From positions 79,518-143,517 of the forward strand of contig CANRJA010000002.1 in assembly GCA_947630825.1 (NCBI GenBank): DNA of 64,000 bases, read 5' to 3'. This document shows positions 26,881-36,800 of the stretch, one piece after another. Within the stretch, counting starts at the first letter, position 1, and each line of letters starts with the position of its first letter. The position numbers and the translations under genes are program-made. This DNA comes from an uncultured Clostridia bacterium. Lineage in GTDB: Bacteria > Bacillota > Clostridia > Oscillospirales > Ruminococcaceae. Under the pieces are notes generated by a model that saw nothing but the letters and a program-made list of their open reading frames with translations, was not told where the DNA came from and did not search any database.

Positions 26881-27829
26881 TGTGTTAGGCATTGATACAA
26901 GCAATTATACAACGTCAGCTTCATTGATCGATATTGAAAAAATGAATGTTTATCAATCTAAAATGATGCTTCCCGTAAAAAGCGGAGAGATCGGCATAAG
27001 ACAGTCAGATGCAGTATTTCATCACACAAAACAGCTTCCTGTTGTTATATCAGACCTTATGAAAAAATCAAAAATAGTCGGTTCACAGATTAAAGCTGTA
27101 GGTGTTTCTAAAAGCCCTAGAATGGTTGAGGGTTCATATATGCCGTGCTTTTTGGCAGGAGAGGGCTTTGCAAGCTCCTTTTCGAGCCTTTGCGGTGTTG
27201 AGCTATATAAAACTTCACATCAGATAGGTCATATTCTTGCGGCGTTGTTTTCAGCAGGAAAGATGGATCTTATAAAGAAAAAAGAAGCCTTTATAGCTTT
27301 TCATATAAGCGGCGGAACTACCGATTGCTTGCTTTGCGAGCCTTCGGACGACGATGTTTTATGCGTTACGAAAATAGGAACATCACTGGATTTAAAAGCA
27401 GGACAGGCTATTGACCGAATAGGAGTTAAGCTGGGGCTTGATTTTCCTTGTGGTCAGGAGCTTGAAAAGCTAGCACTAAAAAGTAAAATGAATTGTAAAA
27501 CAAAGCCTGCTCTTAAAGGTAATAACTGCTGTCTTTCAGGATTGCAGAATATATGTGAAAAAATGATATCAAACGGCGAATTGCATTGCGATATAGCAAA
27601 ATTTTGCTTAACTTACATAAGCGATACGATAATTGATATGTCAAATAGAGCGAGAGAAACTTATAAAAATTATCCTATAATGTTTGCAGGGGGAGTTATG
27701 TCAGATAAAATTATAAAGGATAAAATATCAGAAAGGTTAAGTAACGTATATTTTGCAGAGCCTGAGTTCTCCTGCGATAACGCAGTAGGAACTGCTTTGT
27801 TTGCGGCGATAAAAAAGGAATTGATTTAA
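26873..27829 (+). CDS. TsaD/Kae1-like ASKHA protein (paralogue, not the main TsaD)
   Basis: A 318-residue protein of the Kae1/TsaD ASKHA fold. It has the GIDTSNYTTSASL phosphate-1 region at the start, the metal-binding HQIGH motif near residues 122-126 (HxxxH as in TsaD), FHISGGTTDCLL near 143-154, and FAGGVMSD near 271-278. It differs from true TsaD in many positions and sits in the cluster between nusB and xseA. It may be a Clostridia-specific TsaD paralogue; its substrate is unknown. The stop overlaps xseA by one base. Confidence 0.8.
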   Translation: MLSVLGIDTSNYTTSASLIDIEKMNVYQSKMMLPVKSGEIGIRQSDAVFHHTKQLPVVISDLMKKSKIVGSQIKAVGVSKSPRMVEGSYMPCFLAGEGFASSFSSLCGVELYKTSHQIGHILAALFSAGKMDLIKKKEAFIAFHISGGTTDCLLCEPSDDDVLCVTKIGTSLDLKAGQAIDRIGVKLGLDFPCGQELEKLALKSKMNCKTKPALKGNNCCLSGLQNICEKMISNGELHCDIAKFCLTYISDTIIDMSNRARETYKNYPIMFAGGVMSDKIIKDKISERLSNVYFAEPEFSCDNAVGTALFAAIKKELI

Positions 27830-29025
27830 TGAGTGTTATATTAACGGTTTCCCAAATAAACAGATATCTTGCCAGTAAAATTCGGGGCGATATTAAGCTT
27901 AAAAGCATTGCCGTTAAGGGGGAAATTTCTAACCTGAATACTAACTATTCTTCAGGGCATTATTATTTTACATTAAAGGACGAGAACAGCGCGCTAAAGG
28001 CAATTATGTTTGCGAGCGCAACTAGAAATTTGAAAATCGAGTTGAAAAACGGACTTAATGTTATGGCTCTTGGAAATATAGACTGCTATGAACGTGACGG
28101 AATATATCAGATAATTGTTACCGACATTCAGCCTATAGGCATCGGTGCTGTCAAAGAATCGCTTGATAAACTAAAACTAAGGTTAAAGAACAAGGGGTAT
28201 TTTAAATCTGAATATAAAAAGGAGATTCCTTTTGCGCCTAAAACTATTGGTGTTGTTACCTCGATAACAGGCGCAGCTTTGCAGGATATACTGAATATTT
28301 TGAAAAGGCGTTATCCCATTTGTAGAGTTTTTGTTTTTCCTACATTAGTGCAGGGAAATGAGGCAAAGGACAGCATAGCTGACGCACTTATGCTGGCGGA
28401 TTCTATGAATCTCGATACGCTTATACTTGCAAGGGGAGGCGGCTCGGCGGAGGATTTGTCTGTTTTCAATGAAGAAAAGGTGGCTGACGCGATATTTAAT
28501 GTTAAAACTCCGATTATTTCTGCTGTAGGGCATGAAATTGACATCACTATAGCCGACTTGGTCGCCGATCTGCGTGCTCCTACGCCTTCTGCTGCTGCGG
28601 AGTTGGCGTCGCCTGAGATATCTGCGTTCTATTCTCTGATTGAAAGTTTAAAGCTGAAAATGAGAAAAACAATGGAAAAAAAGATATCTGACGCTGGTAT
28701 TTCACTGAAATCAGCTTCAAACAGATTTTTTTCAGTGTCTCCTGAAAAGCGGCTTGAGGTTGGAGATATTAAGATAAAAAATGCTGAGCAGAGACTTAGA
28801 ACTTCTATTCAGAATATATTGAACCAAAACAGCGGCAGACTTAATTCATCGGCGTCGCTTTTGGATTCTTACAGCCCGCTGAAGGTTTTAAGAAGAGGTT
28901 ATTCTCTTACATTAAAAGGCAAAAGGGTTATCACAAAGGCTGATGATGTTTCAGTAGGGGATATGGTTGAAATTAAGTTTTCAGATTCATCAGTGAACGC
29001 TGAAATAAAAAATAAAAATCAATAG
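27829..29025 (+). CDS. xseA: Exodeoxyribonuclease VII large subunit
   Basis: A 398-residue catalytic subunit: N-terminal OB fold (about residues 1-100, ISNLNTNYSSGHYYFTLKDE), then the nuclease domain with VVTSITGAALQDILNILKRR, LARGGGSAEDL and AVGHEIDITIADLVADLRAPTPSAAAE. Degrades single-stranded DNA to acid-soluble oligonucleotides with XseB. The start is coupled to the previous stop (TAATG). Confidence 0.96.
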   Translation: MSVILTVSQINRYLASKIRGDIKLKSIAVKGEISNLNTNYSSGHYYFTLKDENSALKAIMFASATRNLKIELKNGLNVMALGNIDCYERDGIYQIIVTDIQPIGIGAVKESLDKLKLRLKNKGYFKSEYKKEIPFAPKTIGVVTSITGAALQDILNILKRRYPICRVFVFPTLVQGNEAKDSIADALMLADSMNLDTLILARGGGSAEDLSVFNEEKVADAIFNVKTPIISAVGHEIDITIADLVADLRAPTPSAAAELASPEISAFYSLIESLKLKMRKTMEKKISDAGISLKSASNRFFSVSPEKRLEVGDIKIKNAEQRLRTSIQNILNQNSGRLNSSASLLDSYSPLKVLRRGYSLTLKGKRVITKADDVSVGDMVEIKFSDSSVNAEIKNKNQ

Positions 29026-29037
29026 GAGTTGTTTTAA

Positions 29038-29226
29038 ATGACGTTTGAAGATACATTGGACAAGCTTAACAAAATAGTTTCTGAGCTTGAATCGGGCAAT
29101 TTAACTTTGGAAGAGTCGCTTGAAAAATTCAAAGAAGGCATTACTCTTTCGGGCGAGTGTAAGAAAAAACTTGAAGAAGCAAAGCTTGTTGTAGAGACAG
29201 TCGATAAAAACTATATAGAGGAATAG
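29038..29226 (+). CDS. xseB: Exodeoxyribonuclease VII small subunit
   Basis: A 62-residue helical protein with the family pattern TFEDTLDKLNKIVSELESGN, LTLEESLEKFKEGI. It forms the coiled-coil small subunits of ExoVII. It lies 12 bp after xseA and 2 bp before ispA. Confidence 0.96.
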   Translation: MTFEDTLDKLNKIVSELESGNLTLEESLEKFKEGITLSGECKKKLEEAKLVVETVDKNYIEE

Positions 29227-29228
29227 AT

Positions 29229-30125
29229 ATGCAGGAAATTTATAAAATGCAAATTGCGGATTATCAGCAGAAAATAAAAAATACGCTTCATAGCTTTACG
29301 AAGGAAAAGGAATTTTACAAAAAAGAAGTTATGCAGGCAATGGAGTATTCGCTCCTCAGTTCAGGCAAAAGAATAAGACCTATTCTAGCAATTGAATTTT
29401 GTAAAATGTGCGGCGGCGATTATAAGAATTACTATGATATTGTTTGCTGTATAGAGCTTATACATTGCTTTTCTCTTATACATGACGATCTGCCTTGTAT
29501 GGACGATGACGATTACCGCAGAGGTATGCCGTCGTGCCATAAAAAATTCGGAGAAGCTGAGGCTCTGTTAGCAGGAGACGCTTTGAATACACTTCCGTTT
29601 GAGATAATCTCAAACGCCTGTAAGACGGGTAAAATTTCTGCCGAAACTGCTATTAAGCTGATTGGTGAAATTTCAAATGCTGCCGGAATAAACGGTATGA
29701 TAGGCGGGCAGGCATTTGATATATACTCTGTTAAGATGAAGCATTTTAATGCTCATAATCTAAATCTTTTACAAGAGCTTAAAACCTGCCGGCTTTTAGA
29801 GGCTTCTTGCGTTATAGGGTGTATCTTAGCAAACGCTGACGATAAAACTACCCAATACGCAAGAGAGTTTGGCAAAAGACTTGGATATGCTTTTCAGATA
29901 GTGGACGATATATTAGATGTTGAGGGTAGCTTTGATACTCTTGGAAAGCCAATAGGCAGCGACGAAGAAAAAGGAAAGATAACTTATGTTACCATGATAG
30001 GTATTGATCAGGCAAAGGAAGTAGCTCGTCATCAGACATTAGAAGCGTTAAACCTTTTAGAAAAGTTTGATAATAATGAGCTTCTTGTTGACTTAACTAT
30101 GGATCTTCTTAACAGAAAGAAATAA
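29229..30125 (+). CDS. ispA: Polyprenyl (farnesyl/geranyl) diphosphate synthase
   Basis: A 298-residue prenyl chain elongation enzyme. The first Asp-rich motif is DDLPCMDDDDYRRG near residues 86-99, the second DDILD near 226-230, and GKRIRP is near 44-49. It condenses DMAPP/GPP with IPP to short prenyl diphosphates for undecaprenyl and quinone routes. Dxs, the first MEP-pathway enzyme, is encoded next, so isoprenoid synthesis is grouped. Confidence 0.93.
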   Translation: MQEIYKMQIADYQQKIKNTLHSFTKEKEFYKKEVMQAMEYSLLSSGKRIRPILAIEFCKMCGGDYKNYYDIVCCIELIHCFSLIHDDLPCMDDDDYRRGMPSCHKKFGEAEALLAGDALNTLPFEIISNACKTGKISAETAIKLIGEISNAAGINGMIGGQAFDIYSVKMKHFNAHNLNLLQELKTCRLLEASCVIGCILANADDKTTQYAREFGKRLGYAFQIVDDILDVEGSFDTLGKPIGSDEEKGKITYVTMIGIDQAKEVARHQTLEALNLLEKFDNNELLVDLTMDLLNRKK

Positions 30126-30215
30126 AATAAATATAAAACTAAAATTATTGGTCCATAGTTTATGAGTACGGTGTAATAACATTGTACAAATAAATGTATA
30201 GAACGGAGATAAAAA

Positions 30216-32060
30216 ATGACACAGGAATATGAGGAAGAATTTAATAAACTTAACCTTCCTGATGATCTTAAAAAATTCAGCTATGATGAGTGCAGGATAC
30301 TGTGTAAGGAAATTCGTGATACACTTATTAAAACGGTATCACAAAACGGGGGACATTTATCCTCTAATTTGGGAACAGTAGAGCTTTCTTTAGCACTTCA
30401 CAGAGTTTTTTCATCGCCTAAAGATAAGATAGTCTGGGATGTAGGTCATCAATCGTATACGCATAAAATCCTAACCGGCAGACTTAAAAATTTCAAAACT
30501 CTAAGAAAAGAGAACGGCTTGTCCGGCTTTTGCAAGCCCAGTGAATCTGACCATGACGCCTTTGTAAGCGGACACAGTTCAAATTCTGTTTCCGCAGCTT
30601 TGGGCATAGCGACCGCAATGAAATTAAACGGTGACAATCATCATACAATTGCTGTAATAGGAGACGGCGCGGCAACAGGTGGGCTTTCGTTCGAGGGATT
30701 TAATAATGCAGGTAAAAGCAATACAAATCTTATTGTTGTATTGAATTACAATGAAATGTCTATTTCTAAAAATGTAGGTGCTATTGCGAAGTATCTGTCA
30801 AATTTCAGAACTAAAGAATCTTATAAGCGTACAAAAACCATTGTAGAAAGAGCGCTAGACAGCATACCTGTTATAGGTCAGCCGATAAAGAAAACTCTGA
30901 AATTTTCAAAGGATACTATAAAAAATTCTATTTTCAGAACAACTCTTTTTGAAGATTTGGGATTTGAATTTGTCGGTCCTGTGGACGGTCATAATCTTAA
31001 AGAGCTTGAAAACGCTTTAAAAAAAGCAAAAGATATAAAAAGACCTGTCGTTGTTCAGGTGAATACACTAAAGGGAAAAGGCTATGCGCCTGCCGAAGAT
31101 AACCCTGGAGAATATCACGGGATAGGCTCTTTTGAACTAAAAACAGGAAACCCTGACGTTTCAAAATGCGACAGCTTTTCAACTGTGTTCGGGTGTGAAT
31201 TGTCTCGTCTGGCTGACGGAGATAACAACATCTGTGCAATAACGGCGGCTATGAAGTATGGAACAGGTCTTGATAAGTTTGCTAAATCTCATAAGGACAG
31301 ATTTTTTGATGTAGGGATAGCTGAGGGTCACGCATTAACTTTTGCCGGCGGTCTTGCTTCTATGGGTAAAATTCCGGTGTTTGCGGTTTATTCTACTTTT
31401 CTTCAAAGGGGCTATGACCAGATAATACACGATTTGGCAATATCAAATGCTCATATTGTAATAGGCGTTGACAGAGCGGGAGTTGTTGGAGAAGACGGAG
31501 TTACCCATCAGGGAATTTTCGACGTTTCCTTTTTATCAACAATACCTAATGTTACAATTTATTCTCCCAGCAATTATGAGGAATTAAAAGCGTGTTTATC
31601 AAAGGGTATATATAAAGATAAGGGAATAGTGGCCGTTCGATATCCTCGTGGGAATGAGAAAGATTGCATTTTAAAAAAAGATTACATATCAACCGATTAC
31701 GAGCTTTATGAAAACGGCTCGAATGCTCTTGTAATAACCTACGGCAGGCTGTTTAATGAAGTCTCATATGCCTTTGATAAGCTGAAAAATGTGGGTAAAA
31801 ATATTGATGTATTAAAGCTAATTAATTTGAGTTCTGTTGATAAAGAAATGATTAAGGAAATAAAGTCTTATAAAAAGGTCTACTTTTTTGAAGAAGGTTA
31901 TTATAACGGTTCTGTTTCTCAAAGGCTAAAAAATGAGATAAATAATTTAGACTGCACTGCAATATATGATTTCGTACCGCAGGCATCAGTTGAAGCAACA
32001 CTTGAGAAGTTAGGATTGTCAGGAAATGAGATTTATAAAAAGTTAAGTTCGGAGATTTAA
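30216..32060 (+). CDS. dxs: 1-deoxy-D-xylulose-5-phosphate synthase
   Basis: A 614-residue thiamine diphosphate enzyme making DXP from pyruvate and glyceraldehyde 3-phosphate. Seen are VGHQSYTHKILTGR near residues 77-90, the TPP motif GDGAATGG near 149, the catalytic-Glu region DVGIAEGHALTFAGG near 366-380, and GVDRAGVVGEDGVTHQG near 416-432. It has an ACGGAGAT ribosome site. It lies 90 bp after ispA; tlyA follows after 3 bp. Confidence 0.96.
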   Translation: MTQEYEEEFNKLNLPDDLKKFSYDECRILCKEIRDTLIKTVSQNGGHLSSNLGTVELSLALHRVFSSPKDKIVWDVGHQSYTHKILTGRLKNFKTLRKENGLSGFCKPSESDHDAFVSGHSSNSVSAALGIATAMKLNGDNHHTIAVIGDGAATGGLSFEGFNNAGKSNTNLIVVLNYNEMSISKNVGAIAKYLSNFRTKESYKRTKTIVERALDSIPVIGQPIKKTLKFSKDTIKNSIFRTTLFEDLGFEFVGPVDGHNLKELENALKKAKDIKRPVVVQVNTLKGKGYAPAEDNPGEYHGIGSFELKTGNPDVSKCDSFSTVFGCELSRLADGDNNICAITAAMKYGTGLDKFAKSHKDRFFDVGIAEGHALTFAGGLASMGKIPVFAVYSTFLQRGYDQIIHDLAISNAHIVIGVDRAGVVGEDGVTHQGIFDVSFLSTIPNVTIYSPSNYEELKACLSKGIYKDKGIVAVRYPRGNEKDCILKKDYISTDYELYENGSNALVITYGRLFNEVSYAFDKLKNVGKNIDVLKLINLSSVDKEMIKEIKSYKKVYFFEEGYYNGSVSQRLKNEINNLDCTAIYDFVPQASVEATLEKLGLSGNEIYKKLSSEI

Positions 32061-32063
32061 CAA

Positions 32064-32861
32064 ATGGGAGAAAGACTCGATATAGAATTAGTTAGCAGAG
32101 GTCTTGCCGAGACACGTTCAAAGGCACAGAATATGATAAAAGAAGCCTCTATAAGCGTGAATGGTATTATAGTTACAAAACCTGCTTTTTTAGTTGATAA
32201 ATCAGACGAAATTAGATTAGTCGGCGAAACTCTAAAATATGTAGGTAAGGGCGGACTAAAGCTAGAAAAAGCAATTTATGAATTTAAGATAGATTTAAAA
32301 GGTAAAACTTGCGTTGACTTTGGTGCTTCAACAGGAGGATTTACCGACTGTATGCTTCAAAACGACGCGGAATATGTCTATGCAGTTGATGTAGGGAAAA
32401 ATCAATTGGACAAAAGCCTAATTGATAATCCCAAAATTGAAAACATAGAGAATACGAACATTAAAGATGTTACAAAATCAATGTTTGAGAAGAATATTGA
32501 ATTTTGTACTGTTGATTTGTCTTTTATATCACTTTCATATGCCGTTCCTGTTGTCTATGATGTTCTATCTGATGAGGGAGAGGCTGTTATGCTTATAAAG
32601 CCTCAGTTTGAAGCAGGTAAAAAAAGCCTTTCAAAAAAGGGAATAGTCAATGACAAAAAACTTCATATAAAGGTTCTTAAAAATATTGTGACGCTAATTG
32701 AAAATTCAGGATTTAGTATTAAAAACTTAACTCATTCTCCTATAAAAGGCGGAAGCGGTAATATCGAGTATCTGATTTATGTTAAAAAAAGCAAAAAACA
32801 CTCATCATTTTCAAATGATATTAAAACTATAGTTGATGATGCATTTAAACTATCAAAGTAA
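32064..32861 (+). CDS. tlyA: TlyA-family rRNA (2'-O) methyltransferase
   Basis: A 265-residue protein with an N-terminal S4 RNA-binding domain (about residues 3-60) and an FtsJ-type methyltransferase domain; the SAM site is DFGASTGGFTDCMLQ near 86-100. TlyA proteins 2'-O-methylate ribosomal RNA and set capreomycin sensitivity in mycobacteria. The gene belongs to the dxs-tlyA-nadK-argR-recN order common in Firmicutes. Confidence 0.93.
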   Translation: MGERLDIELVSRGLAETRSKAQNMIKEASISVNGIIVTKPAFLVDKSDEIRLVGETLKYVGKGGLKLEKAIYEFKIDLKGKTCVDFGASTGGFTDCMLQNDAEYVYAVDVGKNQLDKSLIDNPKIENIENTNIKDVTKSMFEKNIEFCTVDLSFISLSYAVPVVYDVLSDEGEAVMLIKPQFEAGKKSLSKKGIVNDKKLHIKVLKNIVTLIENSGFSIKNLTHSPIKGGSGNIEYLIYVKKSKKHSSFSNDIKTIVDDAFKLSK

Positions 32862-32879
32862 TCAAAGGAGGGAAATCTG

Positions 32880-33767
32880 TTGAATATTTATATCTTACCT
32901 AATTTGAAAAAGGATAACAGCGAACTCTATGTAAGAAACGCAGTAAGCATACTGAGAAAAAATAACGCAGAACTTTCAATGCCTAAAAAATATCAGGCAG
33001 ATTTTTCTGACCTTGATTTTATTGAATTTTCCAACGAGGACGAACTAGTTTCAAAGTGCGATATAATATTAGCTGTCGGAGGAGACGGTACGATATTAAA
33101 AGCGTCTGCCGCCGCATCTAAATATGATAAGCCTATACTTGGCTTAAATTGCGGAAGGCTTGGATTTATGTGTACTCTTGAACATAATGAACTTGAATTG
33201 CTAGATAATCTTTGCAATGGTGATTATGAATTTCAAAGACGTATTATGCTTGACGGAGAGATTTTAAAGCCTAATGGAGAAAATAAAACCTTCACCGCAC
33301 TGAATGACATTGTAGTATCAAAGCCTCAGCATAGCAAAATTTCAGATTTTGAAGTTTCTAAATCGGGCAAGGTGGTTTCGTCGATAAGAGCAGACGGCTT
33401 GATTTTTTCCACTCCTACCGGAGCAACTGCATATTCGCTCTCTGCAGGCGGACCTATTATTGAACCTGATATGGAATGTATTGAATTTACACCTATATGT
33501 CCTCACTCGCTGCTTTCAAGAACTATGATTTTTTCTAAAAGTTCAAAGCTGTCCGTCAAGTTTTTCACAAACTCTAATGAACGCTTCGGCTTATCAGTTG
33601 ACGGCGTTACAAAGGAAGATATATCTTCAAAAGATGTTCTGACAATTTCGGCGTCTGATAAATATATCAAGCTTATAGATATTAAGGGCGGAAGCTTTTT
33701 TGATTCTGTTAATTCAAAGCTTATGAGACCCTTAAAGGCAATTATGGAGGACAGCGAAAATGTCTAA
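32880..33767 (+). CDS. nadK: NAD kinase
   Basis: A 295-residue kinase making NADP from NAD. The GGDGT motif is near residues 66-70, followed by LGLNCGRLGFMC, and the conserved DGLIFSTPTGATAYSLSAGGPI near 177-198. It starts with TTG 32880 behind AAAGGAGGG. It overlaps argR by 8 bp. Confidence 0.95.
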   Translation: MNIYILPNLKKDNSELYVRNAVSILRKNNAELSMPKKYQADFSDLDFIEFSNEDELVSKCDIILAVGGDGTILKASAAASKYDKPILGLNCGRLGFMCTLEHNELELLDNLCNGDYEFQRRIMLDGEILKPNGENKTFTALNDIVVSKPQHSKISDFEVSKSGKVVSSIRADGLIFSTPTGATAYSLSAGGPIIEPDMECIEFTPICPHSLLSRTMIFSKSSKLSVKFFTNSNERFGLSVDGVTKEDISSKDVLTISASDKYIKLIDIKGGSFFDSVNSKLMRPLKAIMEDSENV

Positions 33768-34221
33768 AGAAAAAAGGCAGAAAGAGATTTTAAATATTAT
33801 TACAGGCAGCGATGTCTCTACACAGCAGGAGCTTCAAAGCAGGCTTAGAGACAAGGGCTTTAATGCAACTCAGGCTACAATCTCTCGTGATATTAAGGAG
33901 CTTTCAATAATTAAAACTGTTTCTTCAAGCGGTATTTATAAGTACGATATCCCAAGTAATATAAGAGACAAAGGAAAAAGCCCTCAAGAGCTTTTGAGAA
34001 ACATATTTAAAGAGGCGGTTATATCTGTAAATTTCGCTATAAATATTGTTGTGATTAAGTGTCATGCAGGAATGGCACAGGCTGTTTGTGCAAAACTTGA
34101 TAACACATACTTTGAATCTATAGTAGGCACAATAGCCGGCGACGATACAGTATTTGCAGTTCTTAAAAGCGAGGCATTAGCTATTGAATTTGTTGGTATG
34201 CTAAACAAGCTTCTTGTGTAA
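33760..34221 (+). CDS. argR: Arginine repressor / stage-specific regulator ArgR
   Basis: A 153-residue regulator: an N-terminal winged helix (about 1-70, QATISRDIKELSIIK) and a C-terminal hexamerisation and arginine-binding domain, with GTIAGDDTVF near 126-135 carrying the Asp pair that binds arginine. Its place between nadK and recN is the Firmicutes ahrC position. No arg genes lie in this window. Confidence 0.95.
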   Translation: MSKEKRQKEILNIITGSDVSTQQELQSRLRDKGFNATQATISRDIKELSIIKTVSSSGIYKYDIPSNIRDKGKSPQELLRNIFKEAVISVNFAINIVVIKCHAGMAQAVCAKLDNTYFESIVGTIAGDDTVFAVLKSEALAIEFVGMLNKLLV

Positions 34222-34266
34222 ATTTTTAAATTATTTCTATCCTACAGAAAGGAAGACGTAATATAA

Positions 34267-35925
34267 ATGCTAACGGAGTTATATATTGAAAATCTTGCCG
34301 TTATTGAAAAGTCAGTAATCAACTTCGGCGATAAGCTGAATGTGTTTACAGGCGAAACGGGAGCAGGAAAATCAATTTTAATAAATGGAATAAATGCAAT
34401 TCTCGGTCAGCGTGTTACAAAGGATATTGTTCGCACAGGAACAAAAAAAGCAGTTATTTCTGCTGTGTTTAACAATTTACCAAGCGAGGTTATAAAAATT
34501 CTTTCAAACAGCGGCATAGACAGCGAGGGCGAGCTTATTATTTCCAGGGAAATCTCAGCCGACGGCGGCAGCGTTGCCCGCATAAACTCTCGTCCTGTCA
34601 ATCTATCTGTTTTAAGAGAAATAGGGGATATTCTTGTAAATATTCACGGCCAGCATGACAGCCAGATACTGTTATCCCCTCAAAAGCATATTGAAATACT
34701 TGACGCATACGGCAATCTTGAATCTTCGCTTGAGGATTATCAAAATTCCTTTAGAGAACTTCAGGCGGTCGCAAAGCAGATCAAGCAGGTTTCTTTAAGC
34801 CAGCAAAATAAAATTGAAAGAATACAAAAACTTAAAGGTATTGTTGATGAAATCTCATCACTTGATTTAAAAGAAAATGAGGACGAAGAAATAGAGTCTG
34901 AATTTGAACTGTCGAACAACGCCGTTGAGGTAAGACAGGCTGTAACAGGAGTTGTAAATCTTATTGAAGATGACGACGGTATCAGCTCGGAGCTTTTCAG
35001 CGCAGCCGATGCTTTAGAAAATTATTCGGACGTTTTTTCTGACTTAGAGCCTTTAATAGAGCGAATTAAATCTGCTAAGATTGAAATTGACGATATTTCA
35101 AGTGAACTGAATCATCTAACGTCAATGCTTGAAGTAGACCCTGAAAGATTTGCATATGTTTCAGCTAGAAACGACAGCATAATACGAATAAAGAAAAAGT
35201 ATGGTCCAAATCTTTCAGATGTTCTTAACAGTCTTGATGAGTCGGTAAAAGAGCTTGAAGCATTAACAGGTGATGAAAATAATATAGAGACTTTGAAGGC
35301 TAAAAGGGAAGATCTGCTGGAGGAAACTTCAAAAAAGGCAATAAAATTGTCAAACAGCCGTGAGATGGCAGGCAATAGGTTTATAAAAGAGGTAACTTCA
35401 CAGCTTAAGTTTTTAAATATGCCTAATGTTAAGCTTGAAATTTCCAATCAAAAAGGCAAGCTGACTATTCACGGAATGGATAATATAGAGTTTTTAATTT
35501 CAGCGAATTTGGGCGAGGAGCCAAAGCCTATTGCCAAAATAGCGTCAGGAGGAGAGCTATCGCGTATAATGCTAGCTTTAAAAAGCGTAATTGCTGAAAA
35601 GGATAACACTCCAACAATGATCTTTGATGAAATAGACACAGGCGTCAGCGGTCGTGCGGCGCAAAAAATAGGTATTAAACTGCATGAAATCTCAAGAAAC
35701 AGACAGGTCATTTGCGTAACTCATTTAGCTCAAATAGCCATTTCAGGTGATACTCATATGCTAATTGAAAAGAAAACGGAAAACGGAAAAACCAAAACAA
35801 CAGTATGTGAATTGACATCTCTTGAAGAAAGAAAAAGCGAGATTGCAAGGATCATAAGCGGAGATGATAGTTCAGAAATAACTTTAGCAAGCGCTGAGGA
35901 AATGCTAAAAAATGTAAATCATTAA
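34267..35925 (+). CDS. recN: DNA repair protein RecN
   Basis: A 552-residue SMC-like ATPase acting early in double-strand break repair. N-terminal Walker A GETGAGKSIL near residues 29-38, QHDSQILL, a central coiled-coil of about 300 residues, then the signature GGELSRIMLALKS near 426-438 and Walker B MIFDEIDTGVSG near 451-462. It ends the cluster, before a terminator. Confidence 0.96.
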   Translation: MLTELYIENLAVIEKSVINFGDKLNVFTGETGAGKSILINGINAILGQRVTKDIVRTGTKKAVISAVFNNLPSEVIKILSNSGIDSEGELIISREISADGGSVARINSRPVNLSVLREIGDILVNIHGQHDSQILLSPQKHIEILDAYGNLESSLEDYQNSFRELQAVAKQIKQVSLSQQNKIERIQKLKGIVDEISSLDLKENEDEEIESEFELSNNAVEVRQAVTGVVNLIEDDDGISSELFSAADALENYSDVFSDLEPLIERIKSAKIEIDDISSELNHLTSMLEVDPERFAYVSARNDSIIRIKKKYGPNLSDVLNSLDESVKELEALTGDENNIETLKAKREDLLEETSKKAIKLSNSREMAGNRFIKEVTSQLKFLNMPNVKLEISNQKGKLTIHGMDNIEFLISANLGEEPKPIAKIASGGELSRIMLALKSVIAEKDNTPTMIFDEIDTGVSGRAAQKIGIKLHEISRNRQVICVTHLAQIAISGDTHMLIEKKTENGKTKTTVCELTSLEERKSEIARIISGDDSSEITLASAEEMLKNVNH

Positions 35926-35933
35926 ATTTATAT

Positions 35934-35968
35934 AAAACGGTTAGCTTGATGCTTGCCGTTTTTTTTCT
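35934..35968 (+). terminator. Intrinsic terminator after recN
   Basis: A stem of AACGGTTAGC with GCTTGCCGTT (one mismatch) around a short loop, followed by eight T. Confidence 0.85.
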
Positions 35969-35972
35969 GTAT

Positions 35973-36001
35973 TTGACTTTTAACTTCTAAAATGGTATAA
36001 T
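35973..36001 (+). promoter_or_regulatory. Promoter of thyX operon
   Basis: TTGACT (35973-35978), 17-bp spacer, TATAAT (35996-36001) with TGG in front. Confidence 0.8.
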
Positions 36002-36032
36002 TAATTAACTTTGCAGAAGGACTGATAGTATT

Positions 36033-36800
36033 ATGAAGGTTACTTTACTAGCGCACACTCCTGAGCCTGAAAAAACAATTGCGGCTGCCGCAAAATTGTG
36101 CTATGCAAGCTCTGATATTGATACGCTCCTTGACGGTTTGACAAAGGAGAAAACTGTGAATTTTTTGAATTTGCTTTCCGATTTAGGACATCAAAGCCCT
36201 GTTGAACACGTTACATTTACTTTTGGTATCGAGGGGGTTTCACGCGCGCTGTTAGCTCAGATCACCAGACACAGGATAGCTTCATTCTCAGTGCAAAGTC
36301 AGAGATACGTTGAGGAGAAAAACTATGAGTTTGTAACTCCGCCTGAAATTTCGGCTGTTCCCGAGGCGCTAGAGGAGTTTAACAGGCAAATGGATTCTGC
36401 TATTACGAGTTATAATAAGCTTGCAGATATTCTTAAAGAGAAGCACTTTAAGACTTTTATAGAAGAAGGCTTTGATGAAAAGGAAGCTGTAAAAAAGGCT
36501 CAGAAAAAGGCAATAGAAGACGCTCGGTTTGTTCTTCCGAATGCCTGCGATACAAAAATGATTGTGACTATGAACGCAAGAAGTCTTTTAAATTTCTTTA
36601 AACTTAGATGCTGTTCAAGAGCTCAGTGGGAAATCAAAGCTCTTGCAGATGAAATGCTGAGACTGTGCTGCAAAGTCGCACCTACCATTTTTAAAAATGC
36701 AGGTCCAGAATGTGTAAGAGGGAAGTGCGCCGAGGGTAAGATGACCTGCGGCAAAATGAAAGAGGTTCAAAAATATTATAAGGAGCTTAAAAATGAATAA
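36033..36800 (+). CDS. thyX: FAD-dependent thymidylate synthase
   Basis: A 255-residue flavoprotein that makes dTMP from dUMP. The ThyX motif RHRxxSxxxxSxR is present as RHRIASFSVQSQR near residues 79-91, with the conserved LPNACDTKMIVTMNARSLLNFFKLRCC near 170-196. The C-terminus is Cys-rich (CVRGKCAEGKMTCGKM). It overlaps tmk by 8 bp, so dTMP synthesis and phosphorylation are coupled. Confidence 0.96.
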   Translation: MKVTLLAHTPEPEKTIAAAAKLCYASSDIDTLLDGLTKEKTVNFLNLLSDLGHQSPVEHVTFTFGIEGVSRALLAQITRHRIASFSVQSQRYVEEKNYEFVTPPEISAVPEALEEFNRQMDSAITSYNKLADILKEKHFKTFIEEGFDEKEAVKKAQKKAIEDARFVLPNACDTKMIVTMNARSLLNFFKLRCCSRAQWEIKALADEMLRLCCKVAPTIFKNAGPECVRGKCAEGKMTCGKMKEVQKYYKELKNE

